From Chryseobacterium sp. CY350 (GTDB taxonomy: Bacteria; Bacteroidota; Bacteroidia; Flavobacteriales; Weeksellaceae): a DNA stretch of 64,000 bases. The notes beneath the pieces are model-generated. The model ran no database searches and was not told the DNA's origin. It worked only from the letters and a program-made list of their open reading frames with translations. Made by a program: the position numbers and the translations under genes. The stretch covers positions 558,001 to 622,000 of the forward strand of contig NZ_CP116034.1 of assembly GCF_027945075.1 (NCBI RefSeq), in the 5' to 3' direction. Below are positions 40,455-49,981 of the stretch, piece after piece (the stretch's first letter is position 1; each line of letters starts with the position of its first letter).

Positions 40455-43382
40455 ATGAATGTAAAAATATCAAGAAGTTTGGGAGCAATTGCCGTATTGT
40501 ATTTTACTGCAAATTTCCATGCCCAAAACACCACTACAGACACAATTCAAAAAGAACAGAAAATTGAAGAAGTAGTGATGATTGGTTACGGTACTCAAAA
40601 AAAGAGTAATGTGACGGGAGCAATATCGAGTCTAAAGGCTTCAGACTTGGAAGATATTCCTGCCGGAAGACCAGAGCAGGTTCTTCAAGGCCGAGCTGCC
40701 GGAGTAAGTGTTATATCAAATTCTGGACAGCCAGGATCTGCAGCAACTGTGCGAGTACGTGGTATTACCAGTTTTGGAGCAGGAAGTAATGATCCACTTT
40801 GGGTTGTAGACGGTATCGTTGTTGACAATATTGCATGGCTAAATCAGGCTGACATTGAAGGAATGGAAATTCTTAAAGATGGAGCTTCTGCAGCAATCTA
40901 TGGAGTTTCGGCAGCACGAGGAGTGATTCTTATCACAACAAAGAAGGGAGCTAAAGGTAAATTAAATCTTTCTTATAATGGATTTTTCGGTGTTGGAAGT
41001 GCTGCTAAAAAACTAGACTTACTGGATGCTACCCAATATGCAAATATTATTAATGAAGCAATTTCCAATGATAATATGTACAGTAGTAATCCAAATCCAC
41101 TGACGTTTGCAAACCCTAATTCATTCGGAAGAGGTACAGATTGGCAGGATGTGATTTTTAACAGTGCTCAGCGTTCTTCTCATGATTTCAGTATCAGTGG
41201 AGGAAGCGATAAATCTACGTTCTACACTTCTTTTGGATTATACGAGCAGCAGGGTATTGTAATGCGCGATATTTCAAATTATAAAAGATTAAATGCAAGA
41301 ATCAATTCAACCCACAAAGTTCTTAATTGGCTTACAATCGGACAAACTTTAGCGTATACTCATGTAAAAGCGCAGGGAATTAATGAGAATGGTGAATTTG
41401 GGGGGCCGCTAAGCTCAGCGATCAACTTAGACCCAATCACTCCCGTGACAGTTACAAACGGAATTGCCAATCAGCTTTTCCCAAGCGACTACAATAATCC
41501 GTTTATCGTTAGGGATGGTTTTGGTAACCCGTATGGTATTTCGCACTTTGTAAATAAAGAAATGTCTAATCCATTGGCATTCCAGCAAACTCAGTTGGGG
41601 AGAAATAGATATTCAGACGATTTTATTGCCAATGTTTTTGCAGAAGCTAAGTTTTTGAATCATTTCACATTTAAATCAAGTATAAACGGGAAGCTATCGT
41701 ACTGGGGAAATCAAGGATTTACTCCGAAATTTTATTTGAGTCCATCTTATAAAAACGATACATTCAACAGTCTTTTCAGAGAAACACAAAAAAGATTTGA
41801 CTGGAATACTGAGAATACATTAAATTATCAAAACAAGTTTGGGGATCATAATTTAAGTGTATTATTGGGGCAGGGATATTACGAGTTTAATATTGCATCT
41901 GGTCAGAACACAACCTACACAAATCTTCCGGTTAACAGTTGGGAAGATGCTTCATTCAATTTTGATATCGCACCGGAAAACAGAACAGGTAATGCTTGGG
42001 ATGGAAAAGAGACTCATAAGACTTCATATTTTGCAAGAGTAGTTTATGATTACAGAAATAAGTATTTGTTCACAGGAACAATGCGTAGAGATGGTTCTTC
42101 AAAATTTGGTAGAAATAATCACTGGGGAAATTTCCCGGCAATGTCATTAGGTTGGAATTTGTCAAATGAAAATTTCTGGAGAAAAAATAATATTGTGAAC
42201 AGTGTAAAACTAAGAGGAGGATATGGTGTCTTAGGTAATGATGGAATTGATGATTTTCAGTTTGCCAGTTTCTTAGTTCCTGGAAGTAATTATTCTTTTG
42301 GAAACAATAATATCAATATAGGATATGCCCCAAGTACATTAGAAAATCCAGATTTGAAGTGGGAAAGAACTTCTCAATTAAACTTTGCAGTTGATCTGAA
42401 ATTATTACAGAATTTCGATCTTACAGTAGATGTATATAGAAAAAAATCAACAGATATTTTAAGAAGAGTTAATATTCCCGGTTATGTTGGGGTAACAAAT
42501 AATCCTTGGAGAAATATTGGGGATATGAACAATGATGGTCTTGAAGTAAGTCTTGGATATAAAAAGAATTGGGATGACTTCACCATCAGTGCGAATGGAA
42601 ATTTCGGATATCTTAAAAATGAGATAACAAGATTAGAAGATGGTAAAGATTTTGAAAATTTCGCATCTTTTCAATCAATGGGAGCAGTTTCTAGATTACA
42701 AATTGGTGCAGCTTATGGTTCGTTTTTCGGATATCAAAATGCAGGAATTTTCCAAACTCAGGCAGAGATTGACGCTTATAAAAATGCAAATGGAGGTTTA
42801 ATTCAGCCCAACGCAAAACCTGGAGATTTCAAACGTACAGATGTGAACGGTGATGGTAAAATTACAGAAGATGATTATGTGAATTTGGGTAATTCGGTTC
42901 CAAAATATACTTTTGGTTTCACATTAAATATGAATTACAAAAATTTTGATTTCATGATTTTTGCTCAGGGGCAGGCAGGAAACAAAATTTTCCAAGGTTT
43001 GAGAAGGCTAGATATTCAGGATGCTAACTATCAGACTGCAATTTTAGATCGTTGGACTGGTGCCGGCACGTCAAACACTGTTGCAAGAGTAACTAGAGAT
43101 GACCCTAATCAAAATTATACAAGAATGTCTGATTACTATCTTCAAAAAGGCGATTATTTACGTCTGAAATTAGTACAGATTGGATATACACTACCTAAAA
43201 ACATTTCTGAAACCATTGGTGCAAGTAAGGTAAGATTCTATGTGACTGGCGAAAACCTTGTTACATTTACAAAATATACAGGTTACGATCCTGAAATTGC
43301 CGGAGGTGATACTTTTGGTATAGACAGAGCTTATTATCCTCAATCTAGAACTTTCCTTTTTGGTGCTAATGTTCAATTTTAA
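40455..43382 (+). CDS. SusC/RagA family TonB-linked outer membrane protein
   Basis: The 975-aa transporter has a signal peptide (LGAIAVLYFTANFHAQ), a TonB-box-like EEVVMIGYGTQKKSNVTGAI, a plug domain (VLQGRAAGVSV, VRVRGITSFG, EGMEILKDGASAAIYG) and a long beta-barrel that ends in an aromatic residue (FGANVQF). The usual N-terminal carboxypeptidase-D-regulatory-like domain of SusC proteins is absent: the plug follows the signal by about 20 residues. It imports oligosaccharides with the SusD lipoprotein encoded 11 bases downstream. Confidence 0.95.
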   Translation: MNVKISRSLGAIAVLYFTANFHAQNTTTDTIQKEQKIEEVVMIGYGTQKKSNVTGAISSLKASDLEDIPAGRPEQVLQGRAAGVSVISNSGQPGSAATVRVRGITSFGAGSNDPLWVVDGIVVDNIAWLNQADIEGMEILKDGASAAIYGVSAARGVILITTKKGAKGKLNLSYNGFFGVGSAAKKLDLLDATQYANIINEAISNDNMYSSNPNPLTFANPNSFGRGTDWQDVIFNSAQRSSHDFSISGGSDKSTFYTSFGLYEQQGIVMRDISNYKRLNARINSTHKVLNWLTIGQTLAYTHVKAQGINENGEFGGPLSSAINLDPITPVTVTNGIANQLFPSDYNNPFIVRDGFGNPYGISHFVNKEMSNPLAFQQTQLGRNRYSDDFIANVFAEAKFLNHFTFKSSINGKLSYWGNQGFTPKFYLSPSYKNDTFNSLFRETQKRFDWNTENTLNYQNKFGDHNLSVLLGQGYYEFNIASGQNTTYTNLPVNSWEDASFNFDIAPENRTGNAWDGKETHKTSYFARVVYDYRNKYLFTGTMRRDGSSKFGRNNHWGNFPAMSLGWNLSNENFWRKNNIVNSVKLRGGYGVLGNDGIDDFQFASFLVPGSNYSFGNNNINIGYAPSTLENPDLKWERTSQLNFAVDLKLLQNFDLTVDVYRKKSTDILRRVNIPGYVGVTNNPWRNIGDMNNDGLEVSLGYKKNWDDFTISANGNFGYLKNEITRLEDGKDFENFASFQSMGAVSRLQIGAAYGSFFGYQNAGIFQTQAEIDAYKNANGGLIQPNAKPGDFKRTDVNGDGKITEDDYVNLGNSVPKYTFGFTLNMNYKNFDFMIFAQGQAGNKIFQGLRRLDIQDANYQTAILDRWTGAGTSNTVARVTRDDPNQNYTRMSDYYLQKGDYLRLKLVQIGYTLPKNISETIGASKVRFYVTGENLVTFTKYTGYDPEIAGGDTFGIDRAYYPQSRTFLFGANVQF

Positions 43383-43393
43383 TTAAAGAAAAA

Positions 43394-44962
43394 ATGAAAA
43401 ATAAAAGATTTTTATATAAAAGTTTATCGGTGTTGCTTTTAGCGGGAGCAACTTTCGGTGCCGTTTCTTGTAATGATTCTAATCTTGAAGATGTAAAAAA
43501 TACAGGAACATTTGATACAGAAAATTACTTTAAAAACGAAGAGCAGTCCTTTAGCGGATTGGTTTCTGTTTACGATTTATTGAGAAAGTATTCTGGTGGT
43601 TTTGAAAACGATGTTACATTTTTTAATGCAGCGTCCGATGATTTTTACTCAGGAGGTGGTAGTTCTACAGATGGAGCTGGTATTCAGGGAATGTCTAATT
43701 TCACAATCAACCCCATCATCATGCCCGCAAGTTATTGGAGAGATTATTATCAAGGCATTGCTAGAGCAAATCTTTTGGTTGATAGAATTCCAAATGCCAC
43801 TATGAATGATCAGACCAGAAAAAGGTTTGTTGCAGAAGCAAAGACATTGCGATCTTTATACTATTTTGAATTGGTAAGAATGTTTGGCAGAGTTCCTTTA
43901 ATTCTGATTCCTATTAAATCAAATGACGATTACTATAATATTCCACAAGCAAATGTGGCTGATATTTACACACAGATACAATCAGATATTCTAGCATCTA
44001 TAGCTGACCTGCCGATGACGGCTTCTGGTGCGGAAAAGGGTAGAATAACGCAAGGAACAGCACGCGCTATTTTGGGTAAAATTTATTTGTATAATAAAAA
44101 ATACAGCGAAGCAGCAGCTCAATTTGAAATGGTGAACGGAACTCCCGGAGGTACTAGCCAATATGGTTACAAATTAGTTGCCAATTTTGCAGATTTATTT
44201 AAAATTGGAGCCAGCAATGAAAGTATTGATCCTTACAAGTTTAGCACTGAGTCTATTCTTGAAGTTATGCACACGAACAAAGGAAATTCAGACTGGAGTT
44301 TCTGGGGTTCAGGAAAAGATGAAGGAAATTCAGTCAATCAGATGGTTGGTATTATTTCGTACGGTAAAGTAACACCTCCTCAAGGTGCTCCGGCTAATAA
44401 TGCTCCAGAAATGGTTTCGGGATGGGGATTCAATCCAATGACAGTAGACTTATTTAATTTTATGCAGGGTGATCCTCGTTTGGATGCTACTGTTTTTAAT
44501 GCTAAAAAGCTAGTTCAAGATGGAAAAATCACGTATTCGGGAGGATATAGAGATACCGGATATTTCTTAAATAAGTACATGCCTAGAGAAGTGGATAAAT
44601 CTATTTTACCCGGCACACCAGAGTTGAACTTCCGTCAAAATTATATCGCCATAAGACTTGCAGATACTTACTTGATGGAAGCAGAAGCATTGAATGGTTC
44701 CGGATCGCGAGCTCAGGCTTTATTAGATGCCGTAAGAGCTAGAGTTGGCTTAACACCAGTTCCAGTTTCAATGCAGGCTATCAAAGACGAAAGAAGAAGA
44801 GAATTGGCTGGCGAAGGTCACAGATTCTTTGACTTGGTAAGATGGGGTGACGCTCCTGCAAAATTAGGTGCAAGAGGATTCACTGCCGGGAAAAATGAAA
44901 TTTTACCAATTCCTTTTAATGAGCTTACAAACACAGCTCTAGTACAAAACCCTAATTACTAG
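43394..44962 (+). CDS. SusD/RagB family nutrient-binding lipoprotein
   Basis: The 522-aa surface lipoprotein (lipobox FGAVSC) caps the SusC barrel and binds the glycan. Helical TPR-like motifs are in the N-terminal half (GIARANLLVDRIP, EAKTLRSLYYFELVRMFG), and the C-terminal family signature RRRELAGEGHRFFDLVRWG near residue 465 is followed by LPIPFNELTNTALVQNPNY, the standard SusD ending. It lies between susC and the first GH30 gene with 1 base to the latter. Confidence 0.95.
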   Translation: MKNKRFLYKSLSVLLLAGATFGAVSCNDSNLEDVKNTGTFDTENYFKNEEQSFSGLVSVYDLLRKYSGGFENDVTFFNAASDDFYSGGGSSTDGAGIQGMSNFTINPIIMPASYWRDYYQGIARANLLVDRIPNATMNDQTRKRFVAEAKTLRSLYYFELVRMFGRVPLILIPIKSNDDYYNIPQANVADIYTQIQSDILASIADLPMTASGAEKGRITQGTARAILGKIYLYNKKYSEAAAQFEMVNGTPGGTSQYGYKLVANFADLFKIGASNESIDPYKFSTESILEVMHTNKGNSDWSFWGSGKDEGNSVNQMVGIISYGKVTPPQGAPANNAPEMVSGWGFNPMTVDLFNFMQGDPRLDATVFNAKKLVQDGKITYSGGYRDTGYFLNKYMPREVDKSILPGTPELNFRQNYIAIRLADTYLMEAEALNGSGSRAQALLDAVRARVGLTPVPVSMQAIKDERRRELAGEGHRFFDLVRWGDAPAKLGARGFTAGKNEILPIPFNELTNTALVQNPNY

Positions 44963-44963
44963 A

Positions 44964-46379
44964 ATGAAATTTCATAAATCATATAGTTTCTTTTTAAAGA
45001 GTACTGCACTGCTATTCAGCGGTGTGGTACTTTTATCTTTATCGTCATGTAAAACTAGTAAAGTTCAAATTTGGCTTACTAAAGGTGATGAAAGTGTAAA
45101 ATTACAACAGCAAACTCCAATAAGTTTTGTAAATAATTCTAATAACTTTCAAAATATTGAAATTGATGACACTCAAAAGTTTCAATATGTTGATGGTTTT
45201 GGATATACATTAACGGGCGGAAGTGTCGAGGTGATTAACCGTCTTTCAGCAGCAAAAAGAAAGGCTTTATTGAACGAAATTTTCGGAAAAGAAGAAAATT
45301 CTATCTCCATTAGTTATTTGCGATTAAGCATTGGCGCATCAGATTTGGATGGTGAAGTTTTTTCTTACAATGATCTACCTCAGGAACAAACTGATCTAAC
45401 GTTGTCTAAATTCAGTCTCGCAAGAGATAAAAATTTAATTGCGATGTTAAAAGAAATTTTAACAATCAATCCAAAAATTAAAATCATAGCAGCGCCTTGG
45501 TCTCCTCCGGTTTGGATGAAAGATAACGGGAAATCAATTGGCGGAAGCCTGAAACCTCAATTTTATGATGTTTATGCAAGATATTTTGTAAAATACATCC
45601 AGGAAATGCAAAAAGAAGGAATTACAATCGACGCAATAACTCCTCAAAATGAACCGTTACATCCGGGAAACAATCCCAGTTTGTTAATGGTTTCTAATCA
45701 GCAGAGAGATTTTATTAAGCAAAGTTTAGGACCGATTTTTAAGGCAAATAATATTAAAACTAAAATTGTCGTTTACGACCATAATTGTAACAAACCCGAA
45801 TATGCCATCAACATTTTAAATGATGCTGAAGCTAACCAATATATTGACGGTTCAGCTTTTCATTTATACGAAGGTGATATTTCAGCTTTAAAAACAGTTC
45901 ACGATGCTCATCCAAATAAAAACCTTTATTTTACCGAACAATGGACGGGTGCCAAAGGTACTTTTAATGAAGATTTGAACTGGCACACCAAAAATGTTAT
46001 CATCGGTTCGATGAGAAATTGGAGCAAAATTGCTTTAGAATGGAATTTAGCTAATGATCAGGAATATAAACCACATACTGCAGGAGGTTGTACAGAATGT
46101 AAAGGTGCAATTACAGTTTCAGATAAAGAAAACTTCACAAGAAATGTAGCGTATTATATTATTGCCCATGCATCAAAATTTGTTCCGGCCAACTCTCAGA
46201 GAATTTCTTCAACGCAGACAGATCAGCTTTCAACAGTTGCTTTCAAAACTCCTGAAGGAAAAACTGTTTTGATTGTTCAGAATTATAGAAAGAACGACGA
46301 AAATTTTAACATTAAATATAAAAACAAAGCAGCCTCTGTAACCATTTCGGGAAGCTCGGTTGCTACTTATGTTTTTTAG
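44964..46379 (+). CDS. GH30 family glycoside hydrolase, lipoprotein (probable endo-beta-1,6-glucanase)
   Basis: The 471-aa enzyme has a lipoprotein signal (VVLLSLSSC) and the GH30 fold. The acid/base Glu is in ITPQNEPLHPGNN near residue 229 and the nucleophile Glu in YFTEQWTGAKG near residue 329; AAPWSPPVWMKDN is the conserved barrel loop. Its context and overall look fit subfamily 3 (endo-beta-1,6-glucanase), but a glucosylceramidase-like role cannot be excluded. It directly follows susD and should sit at the cell surface, cutting the polymer before import. Confidence 0.88.
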   Translation: MKFHKSYSFFLKSTALLFSGVVLLSLSSCKTSKVQIWLTKGDESVKLQQQTPISFVNNSNNFQNIEIDDTQKFQYVDGFGYTLTGGSVEVINRLSAAKRKALLNEIFGKEENSISISYLRLSIGASDLDGEVFSYNDLPQEQTDLTLSKFSLARDKNLIAMLKEILTINPKIKIIAAPWSPPVWMKDNGKSIGGSLKPQFYDVYARYFVKYIQEMQKEGITIDAITPQNEPLHPGNNPSLLMVSNQQRDFIKQSLGPIFKANNIKTKIVVYDHNCNKPEYAINILNDAEANQYIDGSAFHLYEGDISALKTVHDAHPNKNLYFTEQWTGAKGTFNEDLNWHTKNVIIGSMRNWSKIALEWNLANDQEYKPHTAGGCTECKGAITVSDKENFTRNVAYYIIAHASKFVPANSQRISSTQTDQLSTVAFKTPEGKTVLIVQNYRKNDENFNIKYKNKAASVTISGSSVATYVF

Positions 46380-46417
46380 AATTATATGCAAAACAATTAT
46401 CAATTTTTAAATTTATT

Positions 46418-46510
46418 AAACTTTGTGTTCTTTGCTAAGTAGAACGCCTTTGCGAACTTAAAAATCAACAGAATTATTTGCAAAAAATCTTTGTGGACTT
46501 TGCGTTAAAA
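46418..46510 (+). repeat. Degenerate dispersed repeat, copy 2
   Basis: This block within the 165-base gap before bglX aligns with 20841-20938 on the opposite strand and shares its 3' ACTTTGCGTTAAAA with 49075-49088. No ORF. Confidence 0.5.
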
Positions 46511-46543
46511 TTAATTTAAAGCTTCGAGAAAAAATAAATTACA

Positions 46544-48766
46544 ATGAAAAAACTTTATTTCATATTAGCATTTACAGTATTAGGATTCAATTCTTTTGGA
46601 CAAAAAACAATTGACCAAAAAGTTTCTGAGTTGTTGTCTAAAATGACCTTAGAAGAAAAAGTAGGACAGTTGGTGCAATACAGTGGTTTTGAATATGCAA
46701 CCGGGCCACAAAATTCCAATTCTGCGAGTGTTTTAGATGAAATAAAAAAAGGTAATGTGGGTTCTATGTTGAATGTAGCAGGAGCAGAAGAAACCAGAAA
46801 ATTTCAGGAGTTAGCTTTAAAATCAAGATTGAAAATTCCTTTGTTATTCGGTCAGGATGTAATTCATGGGTACAGAACAACATTTCCCGTGAACCTGGGT
46901 CAGGCTGCGAGCTGGGATTTAGGTTTAATAGAAAAATCAGAAAGAATTGCCGCAACAGAAGCTTCTGCGTACGGAATTCACTGGACTTTTGCACCAATGG
47001 TTGATGTTGCCAGAGATCCAAGATGGGGTAGAGTAATGGAAGGTTCTGGTGAAGATACATATTTGGGAACTTTAATTGGTTTAGCAAGAATCAAAGGATT
47101 TCAGGGGAAAGGTCTTGGAAATCTTGATGCGATTATGGCTTGTGCAAAGCATTTCGCAGCGTATGGAGCGGCAGTTGGCGGAAGAGATTACAATTCTGTT
47201 GATATGAGTTTAAGACAATTGAATGAGACCTATCTTCCTCCTTTCAAAGCTGCTGCTGAAGCGGGTGTTGCTACTTTTATGAATTCTTTTAATGATATCA
47301 ACGGAATTCCGGCGACGGCAAACAACTATATTTTAAGAGATCTTTTAAAAGGAAAATGGAATTATAAAGGTTTTGTCGTATCAGACTGGGGAAGTATTGG
47401 CGAAATGGTTCCTCACGGTTACGCAAAAGATAATAAAGAAGCTGCAGAAAAAGCAATAAATGCGGGAAGTGATATGGATATGGAAAGCCGTGCGTACATG
47501 GCTGAACTTCCTAATCTAGTTAAAGAAGGAAAAGTTGATCCAAAGTTGATTGACGATGCAGCAAGAAGAATTTTAGTTAAAAAATTCGAAATGGGATTAT
47601 TCGATGATCCTTACAGATTCAGCAACGAAAATAGACAGAAAGAACAGTTAAACAATCCGGAAAATAGAAAATTCGGGAGAGAATTTGGATCGAAATCTAT
47701 TGTTTTACTTAAAAATGAAAAGAACATTCTTCCGCTTTCAAAAACTATAAAAACTGTCGCATTAATCGGGCCTTTCGGGAAAGAAACGGTTGCGAACCAC
47801 GGATTTTGGTCTGTTGCTTTTAAAGATGATAATCAAAGAATCATCACTCAGTTTGACGGAATTAAAAATCAATTAGACAAAAACTCAACCTTATTCTACG
47901 CAAAAGGTGCCAACATTGATGATCAGGACAAATCGATGTTTGCTGAAGCGTTGGAAACAGCAAAAAAAGCAGATGTTGTGATCATGACTTTAGGCGAAGG
48001 TTCAGCAATGAGTGGCGAGGCGAAAAGTAGAAGTAACTTACATTTCACGGGCGTTCAAGAAGATTTATTGAAAGAAATTGCAAAAACTGGAAAACCCATC
48101 GTTTTAATGATTAACGCAGGAAGACCTTTGGTGTTTGATTGGGCTGCAGACAATATTCCGACCATCGTTTACACTTGGTGGCTGGGGACGGAAGCCGGAA
48201 ATTCTATTGCAGATGTTCTTTTTGGAACCGTAAATCCTGGTGGGAAATTGCCAATGAGTTTCCCTAGAACGGTTGGTCAGGTTCCGATTTATTACAACCA
48301 TTACAATACCGGTAGACCGGCGAAAAATAATACCGACAGAAATTATGTTTCAGCTTACATTGATTTGGATAATGACCCGAAATTTCCTTTTGGTTATGGA
48401 TTAAGTTACACTCAGTTTAAATATTCTGATATGAATTTAAGCTCAACAAATCTTAAAGGAAATCAGACTTTGAATATTAGCGTAATTATTTCCAATACCG
48501 GAAAATATGATGGGGAAGAAGTGGTGCAATTGTACATCCGAGATTTGGTAGGGAAAGTTATAAGACCTGTGCAAGAATTAAAAGGTTTTCAAAAAGTTTT
48601 CATCAAAAAAGGAGAAAGTAAAACGATCAATTTTACATTGACTCCAGAAAATCTGAAGTTTTTTGACGATCAACTGAATTACGATTGGGAAGGCGGAGAA
48701 TTTGATATCATGGTCGGAACCGATTCTCATAATGTTCAGGCTAAGAGGATTAATTGGTCAAAATAA
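46544..48766 (+). CDS. bglX: GH3 family beta-glucosidase
   Basis: The 740-aa enzyme has a signal peptide and is predicted periplasmic. The GH3 TIM-barrel domain holds FGQDVIHGYRTTFP, MACAKHFAAYGA and the nucleophile Asp in GFVVSDWGSIGEM near residue 283. A C-terminal alpha/beta sandwich and a fibronectin III-like domain (from about 640) follow, as in BglX. It should release glucose from beta-linked oligosaccharides imported by SusCD. It is separated from the first GH30 by a repeat. Confidence 0.94.
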   Translation: MKKLYFILAFTVLGFNSFGQKTIDQKVSELLSKMTLEEKVGQLVQYSGFEYATGPQNSNSASVLDEIKKGNVGSMLNVAGAEETRKFQELALKSRLKIPLLFGQDVIHGYRTTFPVNLGQAASWDLGLIEKSERIAATEASAYGIHWTFAPMVDVARDPRWGRVMEGSGEDTYLGTLIGLARIKGFQGKGLGNLDAIMACAKHFAAYGAAVGGRDYNSVDMSLRQLNETYLPPFKAAAEAGVATFMNSFNDINGIPATANNYILRDLLKGKWNYKGFVVSDWGSIGEMVPHGYAKDNKEAAEKAINAGSDMDMESRAYMAELPNLVKEGKVDPKLIDDAARRILVKKFEMGLFDDPYRFSNENRQKEQLNNPENRKFGREFGSKSIVLLKNEKNILPLSKTIKTVALIGPFGKETVANHGFWSVAFKDDNQRIITQFDGIKNQLDKNSTLFYAKGANIDDQDKSMFAEALETAKKADVVIMTLGEGSAMSGEAKSRSNLHFTGVQEDLLKEIAKTGKPIVLMINAGRPLVFDWAADNIPTIVYTWWLGTEAGNSIADVLFGTVNPGGKLPMSFPRTVGQVPIYYNHYNTGRPAKNNTDRNYVSAYIDLDNDPKFPFGYGLSYTQFKYSDMNLSSTNLKGNQTLNISVIISNTGKYDGEEVVQLYIRDLVGKVIRPVQELKGFQKVFIKKGESKTINFTLTPENLKFFDDQLNYDWEGGEFDIMVGTDSHNVQAKRINWSK

Positions 48767-48785
48767 TATCAACTCATTTACTAAG

Positions 48786-48807
48786 AGCGGGATGAAACCC
48801 GCTTTTG
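48786..48807 (+). terminator. Weak terminator after bglX
   Basis: AGCGGG (48786-48791) and CCCGCT (48798-48803) pair around ATGAAA, followed by TTTTGG. Confidence 0.5.
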
Positions 48808-48972
48808 GTGGTAGAAGACATTAATTTTAAATGAATTAAACGCAATTTTTAGTTTTTATATCAATAGTTTTTGCAATGATGAGTCGACAAGAAAAACTTT
48901 GAAAATTGATAACAATTAAATTTAATCTAAGAATTTTTGAAGTAAAGATTTAAATATTATAAAGAATAATTT

Positions 48973-49051
48973 AAGGAGCAAAGAATTGCGACAAAGTCGC
49001 TTATCAAGCTAGCTTCATCAAATCAATTTATTGATTAAACCTTTGCTCCTT
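48973..49051. other. Cloverleaf-like inverted-repeat element between bglX and GH16 genes
   Basis: AAGGAGCAAAG (48973-48983) pairs with CTTTGCTCCTT (49041-49051). Inside are GCGAC-AAA-GTCGC (48988-49000), the palindrome AAGCTAGCTT (49006-49015) and AATCAA-TTTA-TTGATT (49021-49036), each with 4-5 bases between. No ORF and not a tRNA: the arms and loops lack D, anticodon and T-loop features. ACTTTGCGTTAAAA (49075-49088) is shared with the dispersed repeat at 46497-46510. Confidence 0.6.
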
Positions 49052-49109
49052 TAATAAAATATTTTAAAATTAAAACTTTGCGTTAAAAAAATATTGAAGC
49101 TAAAAATAT

Positions 49110-49922
49110 ATGAAAATTAAACTCCAATACATTATTCACTTTTTAATCGGTGGAACTTTAGTTTTTTCATCATTAAGTTGTGCTTCAAACAAGCCACATT
49201 CCGACAGGAAATTAATTTGGAATGACGAGTTTAATGGAAAAGGGTTACCAGATTCCACAAAATGGAATTACGATGTGGGTGGCGATGGTTACGGAAATAA
49301 TGAAGCTCAGTTTTACACTAAAAACCGTCTGGAAAATGCGAGAATGGAGAACGGAAATCTTGTCATTGAAGCTAAAAAAGAAAACTGGGAAAAGAATAAA
49401 TATACTTCTGCAAGACTTTTAACAAAGGGGAAATTTTCCTTTCAATACGGAACAATTGAAGTTCGTGCTAAACTTCCGAAAGGTCGCGGAACATGGCCCG
49501 CAATCTGGATGATGAGCGAAAATATGAAAAAATGGCCTGATGACGGAGAATTGGATATTATGGAACACGTTGGTTTTAATCAGGGTTATATTCACGCATC
49601 GGTTCATACGAAAAAGTACAATCACATTATCGGAACTCAGAAAACAGATACGCTAATTGTGAAAGATGCAAGTGAAAAATTCCATATCTATAAAGCTGAT
49701 TGGACACCTGAAAGAATTGATGTTTATATTGATAATCAGAAGTTCTTCACGTATGAAAATAAAGATAAAACGTATGAATCATGGCCTTTTGATCAGCCAT
49801 ATTTTATCATTCTAAATCTTGCTGTCGGCGGATTTTGGGGCGGAAAAGAAGGGATTGATGATACTGTTTTCCCTCAGAAATATTATATAGATTACGTAAG
49901 AGTCTATGAGAATAAAAAATAA
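49110..49922 (+). CDS. GH16 family beta-glucanase, lipoprotein
   Basis: The 270-aa enzyme has a lipobox LSSLSC and the GH16 jelly-roll fold. The catalytic motif ELDIMEH sits near residue 150 within the context DDGELDIMEHVGF, with both Glu present, and WPAIWMMS precedes it. The FFTYEN and AVGGFWGG segments complete the substrate cleft. This fits a laminarinase-type endo-beta-1,3-glucanase. Being a lipoprotein next to surface-located SusD, it probably acts outside or on the outer membrane. Confidence 0.9.
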   Translation: MKIKLQYIIHFLIGGTLVFSSLSCASNKPHSDRKLIWNDEFNGKGLPDSTKWNYDVGGDGYGNNEAQFYTKNRLENARMENGNLVIEAKKENWEKNKYTSARLLTKGKFSFQYGTIEVRAKLPKGRGTWPAIWMMSENMKKWPDDGELDIMEHVGFNQGYIHASVHTKKYNHIIGTQKTDTLIVKDASEKFHIYKADWTPERIDVYIDNQKFFTYENKDKTYESWPFDQPYFIILNLAVGGFWGGKEGIDDTVFPQKYYIDYVRVYENKK

Positions 49923-49981
49923 ACGATACGAAAATTCCCATTTTATCGGGTTTAAATAAAATAGAAAAAGAAGAAGAAATT

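Noticed and set aside
48973..49051. A tRNA gene
   Set aside because: There is an outer stem and three inner arms, but no anticodon arm of 5 bp with 7-base loop, no TTC loop and no CCA-like end.
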